The notes below the pieces were generated by a model, which was not told the origin of the DNA, searched no databases, and saw only the letters and a program-made list of their open reading frames with translations. The translations under genes were made by a program, and so were the position numbers. From Alphaproteobacteria bacterium (GTDB lineage Bacteria; Pseudomonadota; Alphaproteobacteria; Micavibrionales; UBA2020), in contig WGNE01000021.1 of assembly GCA_016124645.1 (NCBI GenBank), positions 1 to 46,651 on the forward strand: a stretch of 46,651 nt of DNA, given 5' to 3'. Below, in pieces: positions 32,679 through 40,969 of the stretch. Numbering within the stretch: the first letter of the stretch is position 1; every line of letters begins with the position of its first letter.

Positions 32679-33305
32679 ATGACGACAGCCGCCGCACCAG
32701 CCGATTTCCAGAAAAAATTCAAGTATCACCACGGCAATTTGCGCGACGCGCTGCTTTCCGCCGCCACGCATATTCTGGAGACCAAGGGAATCGACGGTTT
32801 GTCGCTGCGCGGCCTCGCGAAAGCCACCGGCGTGACGCAGGCCGCCCCCTACAGCCACTTCCGCGACAAGGACGAATTGCTTGCGGCGGTGGCCGAAACG
32901 GGCTTCCAGCGCCTCGCCCTGCAAATGGCGGAAGACGCGACAGGGGCCGCCGGCACGCGCCAGCGCATCGAGAAACTGGTTTCCAGTTACATCCGCTTCG
33001 CGGTCAACAACAAGCCGATGTTCCAGCTGATGTTCGGGCGCGAATTGTCGAACCTGAAAAAATATCCCACCCTCGCCATGACCGCGGGCAAAAGCTACGC
33101 GCTCATCTCCGCCGCGCTTTCGAAACGCGCCGCGGGCGAAGGCAGGCAGGACGCGCGCTTTTTGACCGTCGCGATCTGGAGCCTGTGCCACGGCCTGACC
33201 ACCCTCATCGTCGAGGAAAAGCTCGACCCCGCCGGCTTCGGCGCGGGCTCGACCAGCGAGTTCGTGGAAAAGACGGTGGAGATTTTCGCCGCCCAGCTCG
33301 GCTGA
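32679..33305 (+). CDS. TetR/AcrR family transcriptional regulator
   Basis: A 208-residue DNA-binding repressor-type protein. The N-terminal helix-turn-helix is at about 20-65 (LRDALLSAATHILETKGIDG, LSLRGLAKATGVTQAAPYSHF, RDKDELLAAVAE). The ligand-binding helical domain follows (TRQRIEKLVSSYIRFAVNNK, MFQLMFGREL), with WHG-like SLCHGLTTLIVEEKL, typical of the WHG C-terminal domain. It is divergent from the acyl-CoA dehydrogenase, so control of that gene by an acyl-CoA or related signal is a reasonable inference. A REP-like element follows downstream. Confidence 0.92.
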   Translation: MTTAAAPADFQKKFKYHHGNLRDALLSAATHILETKGIDGLSLRGLAKATGVTQAAPYSHFRDKDELLAAVAETGFQRLALQMAEDATGAAGTRQRIEKLVSSYIRFAVNNKPMFQLMFGRELSNLKKYPTLAMTAGKSYALISAALSKRAAGEGRQDARFLTVAIWSLCHGLTTLIVEEKLDPAGFGAGSTSEFVEKTVEIFAAQLG

Positions 33306-33362
33306 TTATTCCTTGGGGCCCGGACCTGTTAATTTTTGAATCTTTTCAACAAAAAGAGCATT

Positions 33363-33463
33363 GTCACCCCCGCCTTGCGCGGGGGTCTGGAAGGCTGTCC
33401 AGCCGTCACATGAGTCAAATGACGCGCAGACGCGCTTCCCGGATGCCCGCGTGAAGCGGGCAT
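33363..33463. repeat. Diverged REP-like paired repeat
   Basis: ACCCCCGCcttGCGCGGGGGT at the left and ATGCCCGCgtgaaGCGGGCAT at the right, facing each other like the elements at 5949 and 8533. It fills the gap between the convergent tetR and fructosamine-kinase genes. Confidence 0.6.
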
Positions 33464-33496
33464 AGATGAGACCTTGAAATTTTATGAGTCCTGCCT

Positions 33497-34345
33497 TTAG
33501 CTGAACCTGTCCAGTATCTTCTGCACCTTGCGCGCGTAGGACGCGCCGAAGAGCCGCGTGTGGACCAGCAGCGGGTAGATGTTGTAAAGGTCCGCGCGTT
33601 CCTCGAAAAAGCCGGGCTTGATGGGCCGGATCTCGTGGTAGCGCTTGAAGAAAACCTCGTCGAAAGTGTTGAACAGGCGGATGAAGGCCAGTTCCACCTC
33701 CGGGTCGGCATAATATATCGCCGGGTCGAGAAAGGCGGCGACCTTGCCGCGCTGCACGATGACGTTGCCGCTCCAGATGTCCCCGTGGACGAGGGCGGGC
33801 GGGTTGCAGTCCTGCAATATCCCCGGCAGGCGCGGCGCGATGCGCTCTATCTGCTTCATCATCTGCGTCGTGATCTTGCTTTCCTTCAGGGCCTCCTGCG
33901 CCATGTGGAACAGGCGCTGGTGGGTGAAGAAAGTGACCCAGTCCTCCGACTGCGCGTTGGGCTGGCGCAGCGCGCCGATGAGCGTGTCGCGGTCGAAGCC
34001 GTATTGCGCAGCGGCGATGCCGTGCAGCTCGGCCAGCATTTCCGCCGCCTGCTCCTGCCCCGCCCCGTCCAGCATGTGCTGGCCCTCGATGAACTGCATG
34101 ATGATGACATGCTCGTTGGAATAGAACACTTCGGGCACGGGCAGCTTGCTCTTGGTCTTGAGGTATTTCAGCATGAAGGCCTCGATGTCGAGCCCGCCCG
34201 CCGCGACCTTGGCGACCAGCCTGCGCTTGCGGTCGATGTCGATGCTGTAGATCTGCGCGTTGTTCGCGGCGGACAGCGGGGCCATGGCTGTGATGCGCCC
34301 GCCCAGCTCCTTTTCGATCTCGGCCGTGACCTGCGGGGTGATCAT
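33497..34345 (-). CDS. Fructosamine/ribulosamine kinase family protein
   Basis: A 282-residue aminoglycoside-phosphotransferase-fold kinase. Fructosamine 3-kinase relatives phosphorylate sugar adducts on protein lysines so that they fall off; many bacterial members prefer ribulosamines and erythrulosamines. The catalytic motif is ALVHGDIWSGNVIV with Asp189, and the metal-binding Asp207 is in FLDPAIYYADPEVELAFI, a typical family ending (AFIRLFNTF). The N-terminal LSAANNAQIYSIDI fits the family nucleotide loop. Its ATG overlaps the phosphatase stop (ATGA), so the two are translated together, as in reported kinase-phosphatase pairs. Confidence 0.88.
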   Translation of the reverse strand: MITPQVTAEIEKELGGRITAMAPLSAANNAQIYSIDIDRKRRLVAKVAAGGLDIEAFMLKYLKTKSKLPVPEVFYSNEHVIIMQFIEGQHMLDGAGQEQAAEMLAELHGIAAAQYGFDRDTLIGALRQPNAQSEDWVTFFTHQRLFHMAQEALKESKITTQMMKQIERIAPRLPGILQDCNPPALVHGDIWSGNVIVQRGKVAAFLDPAIYYADPEVELAFIRLFNTFDEVFFKRYHEIRPIKPGFFEERADLYNIYPLLVHTRLFGASYARKVQKILDRFS

Positions 34346-34800
34346 AGGCCGTTCTCCGCCTTCAGTTTTTGCAGCATGTCGTTCGCGCCCGCCTCGACCA
34401 TTTCATAGACGTCCTCGAAATCCTTTTGCGTGCCGTACCACGGATCGGGCACGTCGCGGCCCGCGATGAACATGGACAGCGCGGCCGGCGCGTCTTGCGG
34501 CGCGAGGCTTTCGAGCCTGCGCAGGTGCCCGCCGTCCATGGCGTAGATATGGGTGAAGTCCTGAAAATCCTGCGGGCGCACGGGGCGGGCGGCAAGCCCC
34601 GACAAATCCACCCCGCGCGCGGCGGCGGCGCGGATGGCGCGGTCGTCCGGCGCTTCGCCCGTGTGGCCGGCGGTGGTGCCCGCCGAATCGACGTCGAAAG
34701 CTTCGCCCATACCCTCCCGCTGCGCGAGGTGGCGGAAGACCCCCTCGGCGGTGGGCGAGCGGCAGATGTTGCCGGTGCAGACGAACAGGACGCGGATCAC
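34342..34800 (-). CDS. Low-molecular-weight protein tyrosine phosphatase family protein
   Basis: A 152-residue cytoplasmic phosphatase. The P-loop is Cys8-TGNICR-Ser15 (motif CX5R), and the general acid is Asp119 in VPDPWYG. The start is a GTG at 34800 with AAGGGA 8 bases upstream; an ATG at 34827 would add non-family residues. Members of this family dephosphorylate phosphotyrosine. The human LMW-PTP-A has also been reported to act on protein ribulosamine 5-phosphate, which suits the coupled fructosamine-kinase-like gene here. It is divergent from mnmC. Confidence 0.93.
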   Translation of the reverse strand: MIRVLFVCTGNICRSPTAEGVFRHLAQREGMGEAFDVDSAGTTAGHTGEAPDDRAIRAAAARGVDLSGLAARPVRPQDFQDFTHIYAMDGGHLRRLESLAPQDAPAALSMFIAGRDVPDPWYGTQKDFEDVYEMVEAGANDMLQKLKAENGL

Positions 34801-34892
34801 GAAATTATCCCTTGTACGGCCCCTCATATGGCGGGGTTATGCCGAAATATGATATTCTGGCCCCGTCATCAATCTGCGAGGCTCCTTATATT

Positions 34893-36788
34893 TTGACACT
34901 GAAACCCGCCCGTTTGCAATGGTCTGACGACGGCTCGCTCAAAAGCCTCGATTACGACGACGTCTATTTCCAGCTCAAGGGCGCGGGGACGGGGGAGTCG
35001 GAATATGTTTTTCTGCAAAACAACGATCTCGCGGCGCGTTTCGCGGCTTTGATGCCCGGGGAGTCTTTCCGCATTGGCGAGCTCGGCTTCGGCTCGGGCC
35101 TCAACTTCATGCTCGCCGCCCGGCTGTTCGACCGCGCGGCGCCGAAGGGCGCGCGCCTGCCCTTCCCCAGCATCGAAAAGCACCCGATCGAAAAGCCGGA
35201 CCTGGCACGCATCCACGGCTTCTTCGGCGAGCTTGCCGGATACGCCGACGCGCTGCGCGAGCAATACCCGCCCCTCATCGAAGGATTTCACGGGCTGCGG
35301 TTTTCGAACGGGCGCATCCGGCTGTTGCTGGCCTTGGGCGACGTGGCCGACATGCTGCCCGCGCTGCAGGGGAAATTCGACGCGTGGTTCCTTGACGGTT
35401 TTTCGCCCAAAAAAAACGCGGATATGTGGGGCGATGCGCTCTATGACGCCATCGCCGCGCGCACGGCAAGGGGCGGCACGCTGTCCAGCTTTTCCTCCGC
35501 CGGGCATGTGCGGCGCGGGCTGGCGGCGGCGGGCTTCACCGTGCGCAAGGTGCCGGGCTACGGCATCAAGTGGAACATGACGGCGGCGCAATTCGGGGAA
35601 AAGCCCGCGCCCGCCGACGTGAAAACATACAACGTCGCTGTGCTGGGCGCGGGGCTGGCGGGCTGCGCCGTGGCGCGCGCGCTGGCGGACCGGGGGCAGC
35701 GCGTCGGCGTTATCGACCGCGCGGAAGGTTGCGCTGCGGGCGCGTCTGGCAACCCCGTCGGCATCATGTACCCGAAGCTCACCGTCGATCCCTCCCCGCT
35801 GGGCGATTACCACAGCCACGCCTTTTGCGCCGCGCGCGCAAGGCTGGAGGAATTGAAGCCGAAGCACTGGAAGCCCTGCGGCGTGTTGCGGCTGGACATG
35901 AACGCGGAGAAGCAAAAGCGCACGCGCGAATTGCTGGCGCGGCGCGGCTACCCCGAAGATTTCGCGCATATCGTGGAGGATGCAGCGGGTACTGGCAGAA
36001 CCGCGCTCAACCACCCGGCGGCGGGCATGGTCAGCCCGCCCGCTTTCTGCGCCGCGCTCATCGACCACGAGCATGTGCAGAAAATCTACGCCACCACGGT
36101 GACGAAGCTGGAGAAAACCGCGAAAGGCTGGATGATTTGCGATGCGGAGGGCGAGCCGGTCATCATCGCCGACGCCGTCGTCGTCGCGCTGGCGCAGGAA
36201 AGCAAGGATATAGACCAGCTGTCATGGCTGCCGCTGCAGCCCCTGCGCGGGCAGATGACGCTTTTGAAGGCGACGGAAGAATCGAAAAAACTGCAAACCG
36301 TCATTTGCCACGACGGCTATATCGCCCCCGCCGTGGACGGGTTGCATTCCATGGGCGCGACCTTCCAGAAAGAGGATTTCTCGCCCGCGCCCGAGACGCG
36401 CGGGGAAGATGACCTTGAAAACCTCGAAAAGCTGAACGCCGCCCTGCCGCAATTCGGCTTCACGGCGAAAGACGTCGCGGGCCACCGCGCGGGATACCGC
36501 GCGACCACGCCGGACAAGCTGCCCCTCATCGGCCCCGCGCCCGATTACGAGGCGTTCTGCAAGGCCCATGCGGGCGGGAAAGAAACGCCAACCGACGGGC
36601 CGCTTTATCATGAAGGATTATACGTCGCCACCGGCTTCGGCGCGCATGGCACCACGGGCGCCGTTCTCGCCGGCGAAATCCTCGCCGCCCTTATCACCGC
36701 CGATCCCCTGCCCGTGCCGGAAGGCCTGATGCGCCACCTGCTGCCGGAACGGTTCATCCTGCGCGCATTGAAACGGCGGGAGGCATAG
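34893..36788 (+). CDS. mnmC: Bifunctional tRNA modification enzyme MnmC
   Basis: A protein of about 631 residues with two domains. The N-terminal methyltransferase domain (about 1-240) has DYDDVYFQ, GELGFGSGLNFMLAARLF (SAM site) and WFLDGFSPKKNADMW. The FAD-dependent domain (about 250-630) starts with NVAVLGAGLAGCAVARALAD and has GASGNPVGIMYPKL, GHRAGYRATTPDKLPLIGP, and GFGAHGTTGAVLAGE. MnmC converts cmnm5(s2)U34 of tRNA to mnm5(s2)U34. I prefer the TTG at 34893, just before TLKPARLQW, over the ATG at 34839: the bases between are AT-rich, include TATGAT at 34848, and look like promoter. Both starts remain possible. Confidence 0.93.
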   Translation: MTLKPARLQWSDDGSLKSLDYDDVYFQLKGAGTGESEYVFLQNNDLAARFAALMPGESFRIGELGFGSGLNFMLAARLFDRAAPKGARLPFPSIEKHPIEKPDLARIHGFFGELAGYADALREQYPPLIEGFHGLRFSNGRIRLLLALGDVADMLPALQGKFDAWFLDGFSPKKNADMWGDALYDAIAARTARGGTLSSFSSAGHVRRGLAAAGFTVRKVPGYGIKWNMTAAQFGEKPAPADVKTYNVAVLGAGLAGCAVARALADRGQRVGVIDRAEGCAAGASGNPVGIMYPKLTVDPSPLGDYHSHAFCAARARLEELKPKHWKPCGVLRLDMNAEKQKRTRELLARRGYPEDFAHIVEDAAGTGRTALNHPAAGMVSPPAFCAALIDHEHVQKIYATTVTKLEKTAKGWMICDAEGEPVIIADAVVVALAQESKDIDQLSWLPLQPLRGQMTLLKATEESKKLQTVICHDGYIAPAVDGLHSMGATFQKEDFSPAPETRGEDDLENLEKLNAALPQFGFTAKDVAGHRAGYRATTPDKLPLIGPAPDYEAFCKAHAGGKETPTDGPLYHEGLYVATGFGAHGTTGAVLAGEILAALITADPLPVPEGLMRHLLPERFILRALKRREA

Positions 36789-36825
36789 CCCCCCGCCGCT
36801 TCGCCAGATGGATGGCCGCAAAGCC

Positions 36826-37083
36826 TTACCAGCCCATGCCGCCGCGGCCGGTGCCCCAGCAACCGCCACGGCCGCTGAAGATGGAGGGCGGCGGGGGCGG
36901 GTTTTTCTTTTCGGCGTCGGGCTTTTTCTTCGCCGCAGGCTTTTTGCCGGACGCTTTCTTGCCTTTTGCGGCCTTTTTCTTGAATTCGGCCTTTTTCTTG
37001 AATTCGGCCTTTTTCTTGAATTCGGCCTTTTTCTTGAATTCGGCCTTGGTCTTGTCTTTGTTTGCGGGTTTCTTCTGCGTCAT
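36826..37083 (-). CDS. Small Lys-rich repeat protein
   Basis: An 85-residue, highly basic protein. After a Lys-rich start, the hexapeptide AEFKKK is repeated four times, followed by Ala/Lys-rich sequence, a short poly-Pro stretch and a Gly/Trp-rich tail (GRGGCWGTGRGGMGW). The DNA beneath the repeat is four perfect 18-base copies (36973-37044). Such Lys-rich tails resemble bacterial H1-like nucleoid or RNA-binding proteins, but no family was recognised. An AAGGAA ribosome-binding site lies 8-9 bases before the ATG, which supports translation. The 356-base gap upstream (37084-37439) holds no convincing gene or promoter. Confidence 0.6.
   Translation of the reverse strand: MTQKKPANKDKTKAEFKKKAEFKKKAEFKKKAEFKKKAAKGKKASGKKPAAKKKPDAEKKNPPPPPSIFSGRGGCWGTGRGGMGW
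36973..37044. repeat. Four perfect 18-base tandem repeats
   Basis: The unit CTTTTTCTTGAATTCGGC (plus strand) is repeated at 36973, 36991, 37009 and 37027 without change. It encodes the AEFKKK hexapeptide repeat of the Lys-rich gene on the minus strand. Perfect copies suggest recent slippage or recombination. Confidence 0.95.
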
Positions 37084-37439
37084 GGTTTTTTTCCTTACGT
37101 TGTCATGAAGTCATCTTCATGCGCGGCGAAGGATTTCCCGTTGAGAACCGACGCCAGCTCCCCCGCGCAAAAGACGGGGGCGCATGTCGTGGCTGTTTTG
37201 GGAATGGCGGGATCATGACGGGCGGGAAACAATTCCACTGCAAGAAAACCGCACCGTCCCCGAAAGCGCATTCGGCCTGAGGAAGAACCAATTTGCTATA
37301 AATATAAGAACCCGTCAAGCCGAATAACAGCCGCATCTGCGCCGCTTGCCGCCGGACGGTTTGTTTTACGGGGATTGAAGCGGGGGGAGATTTAGACAGT
37401 CACGGAAGGGGGCGAGGGGAAAGGGCTTTGCCACCCTGT
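37084..37439. other. Gap without a recognised gene
   Basis: The 356 bases between the Lys-rich gene and the M48 protease gene contain short frames on both strands without ribosome-binding sites. A CCCCCG/CGGGGG hairpin lies near 37160-37182. An AT-rich patch at 37292-37312 lies beside a minus-strand TTGACG, with no matching -10 at proper spacing. I see no gene, RNA gene or repeat here. Confidence 0.5.
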
Positions 37440-38615
37440 TTATATCGGCTGGTCGCGGCTCGTATCGCGGCGTTGCCATTGCGGGGCTTCGTGGTTTTTG
37501 TAGGGAGCTTGCGGTGCGGGACGGCGCTGTTTTTCCGGCGGCTTCGGGACATGCGGCATGTCGTCGTCGCAATAGTGCTTGATCTCGCGCCATTCGGCCT
37601 TGCTGAAGGGCAGCTTGTAGGGCGCGGGGTGGGGCGGCAATTCGGCGGCGGCCTTGGTCAGCGTGGCCACGCGGTGCGCCGTGCCGGGGTGCGACATCGC
37701 CCATTCGGGCACGTATTTCTCCATCTTCTGCAGGTTTTCCATGCGTGTCAGGAAAGCGATGAGCCCGTGCGGGTCGTAGCCGTTGCGGGTCATGGCCTGC
37801 AGGCTGTAGGCGTCGGCCTGCGCCTCGAACTTGCGCGTGCCCTTCAGGGAAAGCAGCGTGTTCGCCGCGCCCAGCGACGCGCCGTTGCCCCCCGCGAAGC
37901 CGTTGATGAGCAGCGCCATGCCCTGGTCGCGCACCAGCCCGCGGATGGCGTGATGGTAATGCGCGTGACCGATCTCATGCGCCAGCACCCCCGCCAGCTC
38001 CGCCTGCGACGAGGCGGTACGCAGCAGCCCCGCGAAAACGATGAGGTTGTGGCCCGTCGTCGTCAGCGCGTTGACCTCTCCGCTGGCGACGATATGGAGC
38101 TTCATGCCCCTGCCGTCCGCGTCCAGTTGCTTGGTCAGGCGGGAAAGCGCGGTGTCCGCCAGCCTGTGCGCGTGGCAGGCGGGCGCCTCGCGCGTGATGC
38201 TCGCGACGGTCTGCTCGCCCACCGTGTCCTGCCACGCTTCGGGGACGTAAAGGGCGAGGTCGTCCATGATATAGGGCAGGGCCACGATAAGGGCGACGCA
38301 GCAGGCGGCGACGATGGCGGCGAAGCGGAAGGAACCCGCGCCGGGCCCGTCGTGCATTTCCTTTATATAAGGTGAAACGCAGGGCGCCCATGCCGCGTCC
38401 GGCACGGCCAGCCGCGCGGCGTCGCCTTCGTGTCCCAGCGTGGCGCGCATGCCGCCGCCGGGCTTGCTGACGACGAAAACCTCGCCCCACGTCCAGTCGC
38501 GCAGGGTGCGGCCGTCCGCGCCGCTCAGGCGCAGCCCGCCCGGGCTCGCATCGACGCGCACCTGTTGCGGGGTGCTGCCCTCGCCGTCGTAGAACCTGCC
38601 GGTGAAACTGGTCAT
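37440..38615 (-). CDS. M48 family zinc metalloprotease
   Basis: A 391-residue protein. A soluble N-terminal part (1-95) is followed by one membrane span at about 97-117 (FRFAAIVAACCVALIVALPY) and an M48 peptidase domain. The zinc motif is HEIGH at 213-217 (GVLAHEIGHAHYHHA), with third ligand Glu264 in KFEAQADAYSLQAM, and VNALTTTGHNLIVFAGLL upstream. It probably degrades envelope proteins. The C-terminal 60 residues are Pro/Lys/Arg-rich. The gene starts 11 bases after the DUF898 gene ends, and the two are most likely co-transcribed; this protease with DUF898 pairing occurs in other proteobacteria. No clear terminator lies downstream. Confidence 0.9.
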   Translation of the reverse strand: MTSFTGRFYDGEGSTPQQVRVDASPGGLRLSGADGRTLRDWTWGEVFVVSKPGGGMRATLGHEGDAARLAVPDAAWAPCVSPYIKEMHDGPGAGSFRFAAIVAACCVALIVALPYIMDDLALYVPEAWQDTVGEQTVASITREAPACHAHRLADTALSRLTKQLDADGRGMKLHIVASGEVNALTTTGHNLIVFAGLLRTASSQAELAGVLAHEIGHAHYHHAIRGLVRDQGMALLINGFAGGNGASLGAANTLLSLKGTRKFEAQADAYSLQAMTRNGYDPHGLIAFLTRMENLQKMEKYVPEWAMSHPGTAHRVATLTKAAAELPPHPAPYKLPFSKAEWREIKHYCDDDMPHVPKPPEKQRRPAPQAPYKNHEAPQWQRRDTSRDQPI

Positions 38616-38626
38616 GCCGCCTCCGC

Positions 38627-39673
38627 TTACGCCCCGATGAAGCCGACGTCGATGTCGAGCAGGCTTTGCAGCCCCTCGGCGTCGCCGGCGATGCCTTCGG
38701 GCACCTGCGCGGTCTTGAAATCGTCGAGGTCTCCGCCGATGGCGACGAAGCGCGAATAAATCTGCGCCCGCCGCGCCAGCACCAGCGGCGCGCCGAAGCC
38801 CAGCGTGAAGATGACGAGCGCGAAGTTGCCGAGGAAGAACAGGAAGAAGTCCAGCCCCGTCAGGGTGGAGCGGAAACGCAGCGGTCCCAGCGACAAGCCC
38901 CGCATGCTCTCCCGCTGCAGCGCCGCGTGGTACCACAGGCGCGAGAGGAACAGCGTGAAGGGCGCGAGCAAAAGCGTGACGGTATTCACCTGCCGCAGGT
39001 TGGCGGGGTCGCATTTCGCCTTGAAGGGCACGGTGCCGAAGCTGACGTTGTTCATCCGGTATTCCCAGCGGCCGAGATCGACCGAGGGGCTCATGAAGCC
39101 CAGCGTGAAGAACTTGATGAGCGTGCCCTTCATGTAATAGCCGCCGTAGCGCAGGGCCGAGCCGCCCATGCGCGCACGGATGCCGCGCCAGCTGATGCGG
39201 TTGATGCGGTAGCGAAAACCGCTGTAGGTGGCGATGGCGATGAAGTAGAACAGTGGCGGCATCATCAGAAAGGTGGTGACGGACTGTGCGTTCTCGTCCA
39301 CGCCCATCGCGGCCTGCGCCGCCACGACGATGATCATGAAGATGACGTAGAAGGGCACGATCTTGACGGCGCCCTTCATCAGCTCCTTGCCGGTGCCGTG
39401 ATATTCGAAGCGGTCGCCGTCCAGCTCCATCGCGCCGATGAGGTAGCGGCGGATGTTGGTCTTGCCCCAGTATTTGTAGATGCCCAGCGTGACGAGGGAG
39501 AGCAGGAACTGCTTGAACCAGATCTTGTAGATGCCCCCCGTCGTGCCGCGGTAGATCAGGCGGTTGACCTTGATCTTCTTCTGCCCGCTTCCGGTCGGTG
39601 GTGGCGGCGGGGGCGCGTTGCCGGCATTGTCGGCGACGGGCGCGCTTTGTTGTTCCGCGTTTTGTTGTTCCAT
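38627..39673 (-). CDS. DUF898 (YjgN-like) membrane protein
   Basis: A 348-residue multi-pass inner-membrane protein of the DUF898/YjgN family. A Pro/Gln-rich N-terminal tail (1-30) is followed by YRGTTGGIYKIWFKQFLLSL, VTLGIYKYWGKTNIRRYL, FEYHGTGKELMKGAVKI, and a second copy of the pattern later (GYYMKGTLIKFFTLGFMSP). About six spans are visible. The function is unknown. The start ATG at 39673 follows a strong GGGGGGAG site; the frame upstream of it is not coding-looking. It precedes the M48 protease gene by 11 bases, which suggests that the two products act together in the membrane. Confidence 0.87.
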   Translation of the reverse strand: MEQQNAEQQSAPVADNAGNAPPPPPPTGSGQKKIKVNRLIYRGTTGGIYKIWFKQFLLSLVTLGIYKYWGKTNIRRYLIGAMELDGDRFEYHGTGKELMKGAVKIVPFYVIFMIIVVAAQAAMGVDENAQSVTTFLMMPPLFYFIAIATYSGFRYRINRISWRGIRARMGGSALRYGGYYMKGTLIKFFTLGFMSPSVDLGRWEYRMNNVSFGTVPFKAKCDPANLRQVNTVTLLLAPFTLFLSRLWYHAALQRESMRGLSLGPLRFRSTLTGLDFFLFFLGNFALVIFTLGFGAPLVLARRAQIYSRFVAIGGDLDDFKTAQVPEGIAGDAEGLQSLLDIDVGFIGA

Positions 39674-39774
39674 GTCAGCTCCCCCCGCAAAGTCATGAAA
39701 TCCATAGGGAAAATCATAACAGAAAAAGGTTAACAATATTGCGCCGGGCTTGCGTTGCGGGCGGGGGCGCGGGT

Positions 39775-40326
39775 TCAGCCTTTATAGACGATGTCGAGAA
39801 TTTCGAGGGTTTCGGCCCCCGCGGGGGTGCGCAGGGTCACCTCGTCGCCCACCCGGGCCTTCATCAGGGCGCGCGCGACGGGGGACACCCAGCTGATTCG
39901 CCCGGCGTCGAGATCGATCTCGTCCACGCCGACGAGGGTGACGGTCGCCTCCCGCCCGTCTTCATGGGCGTAGGTCACGGTCGCGCCGAAGAACACCCGC
40001 TCGAGGGATTGCTGGCGGGCGGGGTCGGCCACGCTCGCGCTTTCCAGCCGCTTCATCAGGTAGCGGATGCGCCGGTCGATCTCGCGCAGGCGTTTCTTGC
40101 CGTAAAGGTAATCCCCGTTCTCGGACCTGTCGCCGTTGCCCGCCGCCCAGCTGACGATCTCGACCACCTTGGGACGTTCGTCCGTGGTGAGCACGCGCAG
40201 CTCTTCCTGCAGGGCGGCGAAGCCCTTCGGCGTCATGTAGTTCTTGAAGCCCGCGGGCAGGACGTCGGGTTCCTCGATGTCCTCTTCGGGGGCGTTTTCG
40301 TTTTCGGTGGTGAAGGCCTTGCTCAT
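39775..40326 (-). CDS. greB: Transcription elongation factor GreB
   Basis: A 183-residue Gre factor that rescues backtracked RNA polymerase by stimulating transcript cleavage. The N-terminal coiled coil (about 30-100) carries YMTPKGFAALQEELRVL, NGDRSENGDYLYGKKRLREI and DRRIRYLMKRLESA; the YGKKRLREIDRRIR pattern is GreB-specific, and the acidic pair needed at the tip is DRSENGD. The C-terminal FKBP-like domain follows (RVFFGATVTYAHEDG, ISWVSPVARALMKARVGDEV). The acidic N-terminal extension is usual for alphaproteobacteria. It is apparently a single gene, divergent from the EF-hand gene. Confidence 0.95.
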   Translation of the reverse strand: MSKAFTTENENAPEEDIEEPDVLPAGFKNYMTPKGFAALQEELRVLTTDERPKVVEIVSWAAGNGDRSENGDYLYGKKRLREIDRRIRYLMKRLESASVADPARQQSLERVFFGATVTYAHEDGREATVTLVGVDEIDLDAGRISWVSPVARALMKARVGDEVTLRTPAGAETLEILDIVYKG

Positions 40327-40494
40327 GACCGGATGATAGCGGGTAACGGCTTGTTTTCAAAGAGGGGATCGAGGATGGAGTGAAAGGCGGGGAACCGCCG
40401 CGCGGCGGGCGCGTTTGCGGAGTGAAAGACGGTCGCGGCCCCCGCCGCTGCCGGGGAAAACAACGAAAGACCACATGAAAGGAGCGTGTTTCCC

Positions 40495-40908
40495 ATGAGA
40501 AAGATCCATTTTGCACCGCTGGCGCTGGCCACGATGTTCGCCCTGTCCGTCGCCGCATTCGTGGAGTCCGATATCGGCGGCGCTTCCGCCGCCATGAAGG
40601 ATGCGCCGGATAGCGCGGCCACGGCTGCACCTGCCACGACGCCCGTCAAGACGCTTGACTTTGCCACGCTTGATACGGACAAGAACGGTTCCATCAGCCG
40701 TGACGAGTTCATGAAGTCTGACGCGGACGCATCGGCCTTCGACGTCATCGACACCGACAAGAGCGGCGCTATCAGCCCCGCCGAGCTGAAGGCCTATAAC
40801 GCGGTCGGCGACACCGGCGGCGCATCGACCAAGGACGATGATGCCGGCGACAACAAAGACATGAACAAAGATATGGACAAAGACATGGACGACGCGCCTG
40901 TCGAATAA
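40495..40908 (+). CDS. Exported EF-hand calcium-binding protein
   Basis: A 137-residue protein with a signal peptide (about 1-33, KIHFAPLALATMFALSVAA) and two EF-hand loops. The first is D60-TDKNGSISRDE-71 and the second D86-TDKSGAISPAE-97, both with the acidic spacing of calcium ligands. A low-complexity Asp/Lys/Met tail (about 113-133) follows. It probably binds calcium in the periplasm; the role is unknown. The ATG at 40495 has AAGGAG 10 bases upstream. A strong terminator follows at 40934-40964. Confidence 0.88.
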   Translation: MRKIHFAPLALATMFALSVAAFVESDIGGASAAMKDAPDSAATAAPATTPVKTLDFATLDTDKNGSISRDEFMKSDADASAFDVIDTDKSGAISPAELKAYNAVGDTGGASTKDDDAGDNKDMNKDMDKDMDDAPVE

Positions 40909-40933
40909 CTTCGCCCGCAGGCGCCGGGAAAGC

Positions 40934-40964
40934 CCGCGGCCGTCTTCCGGCCTGCGGGTTTTCG
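40934..40964 (+). terminator. Intrinsic terminator after the EF-hand gene
   Basis: CCCGCGGCCG pairs with CGGCCTGCGGG (one bulge) around a TCTTC loop, then TTTT. It also lies just beyond the stop of the convergent ZIP transporter gene. Confidence 0.75.
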
Positions 40965-40969
40965 CGTTT

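Noticed and set aside
36973-37044. Short regular repeats as a CRISPR array
   Set aside because: The copies are directly adjacent without spacers and encode an in-frame hexapeptide repeat.
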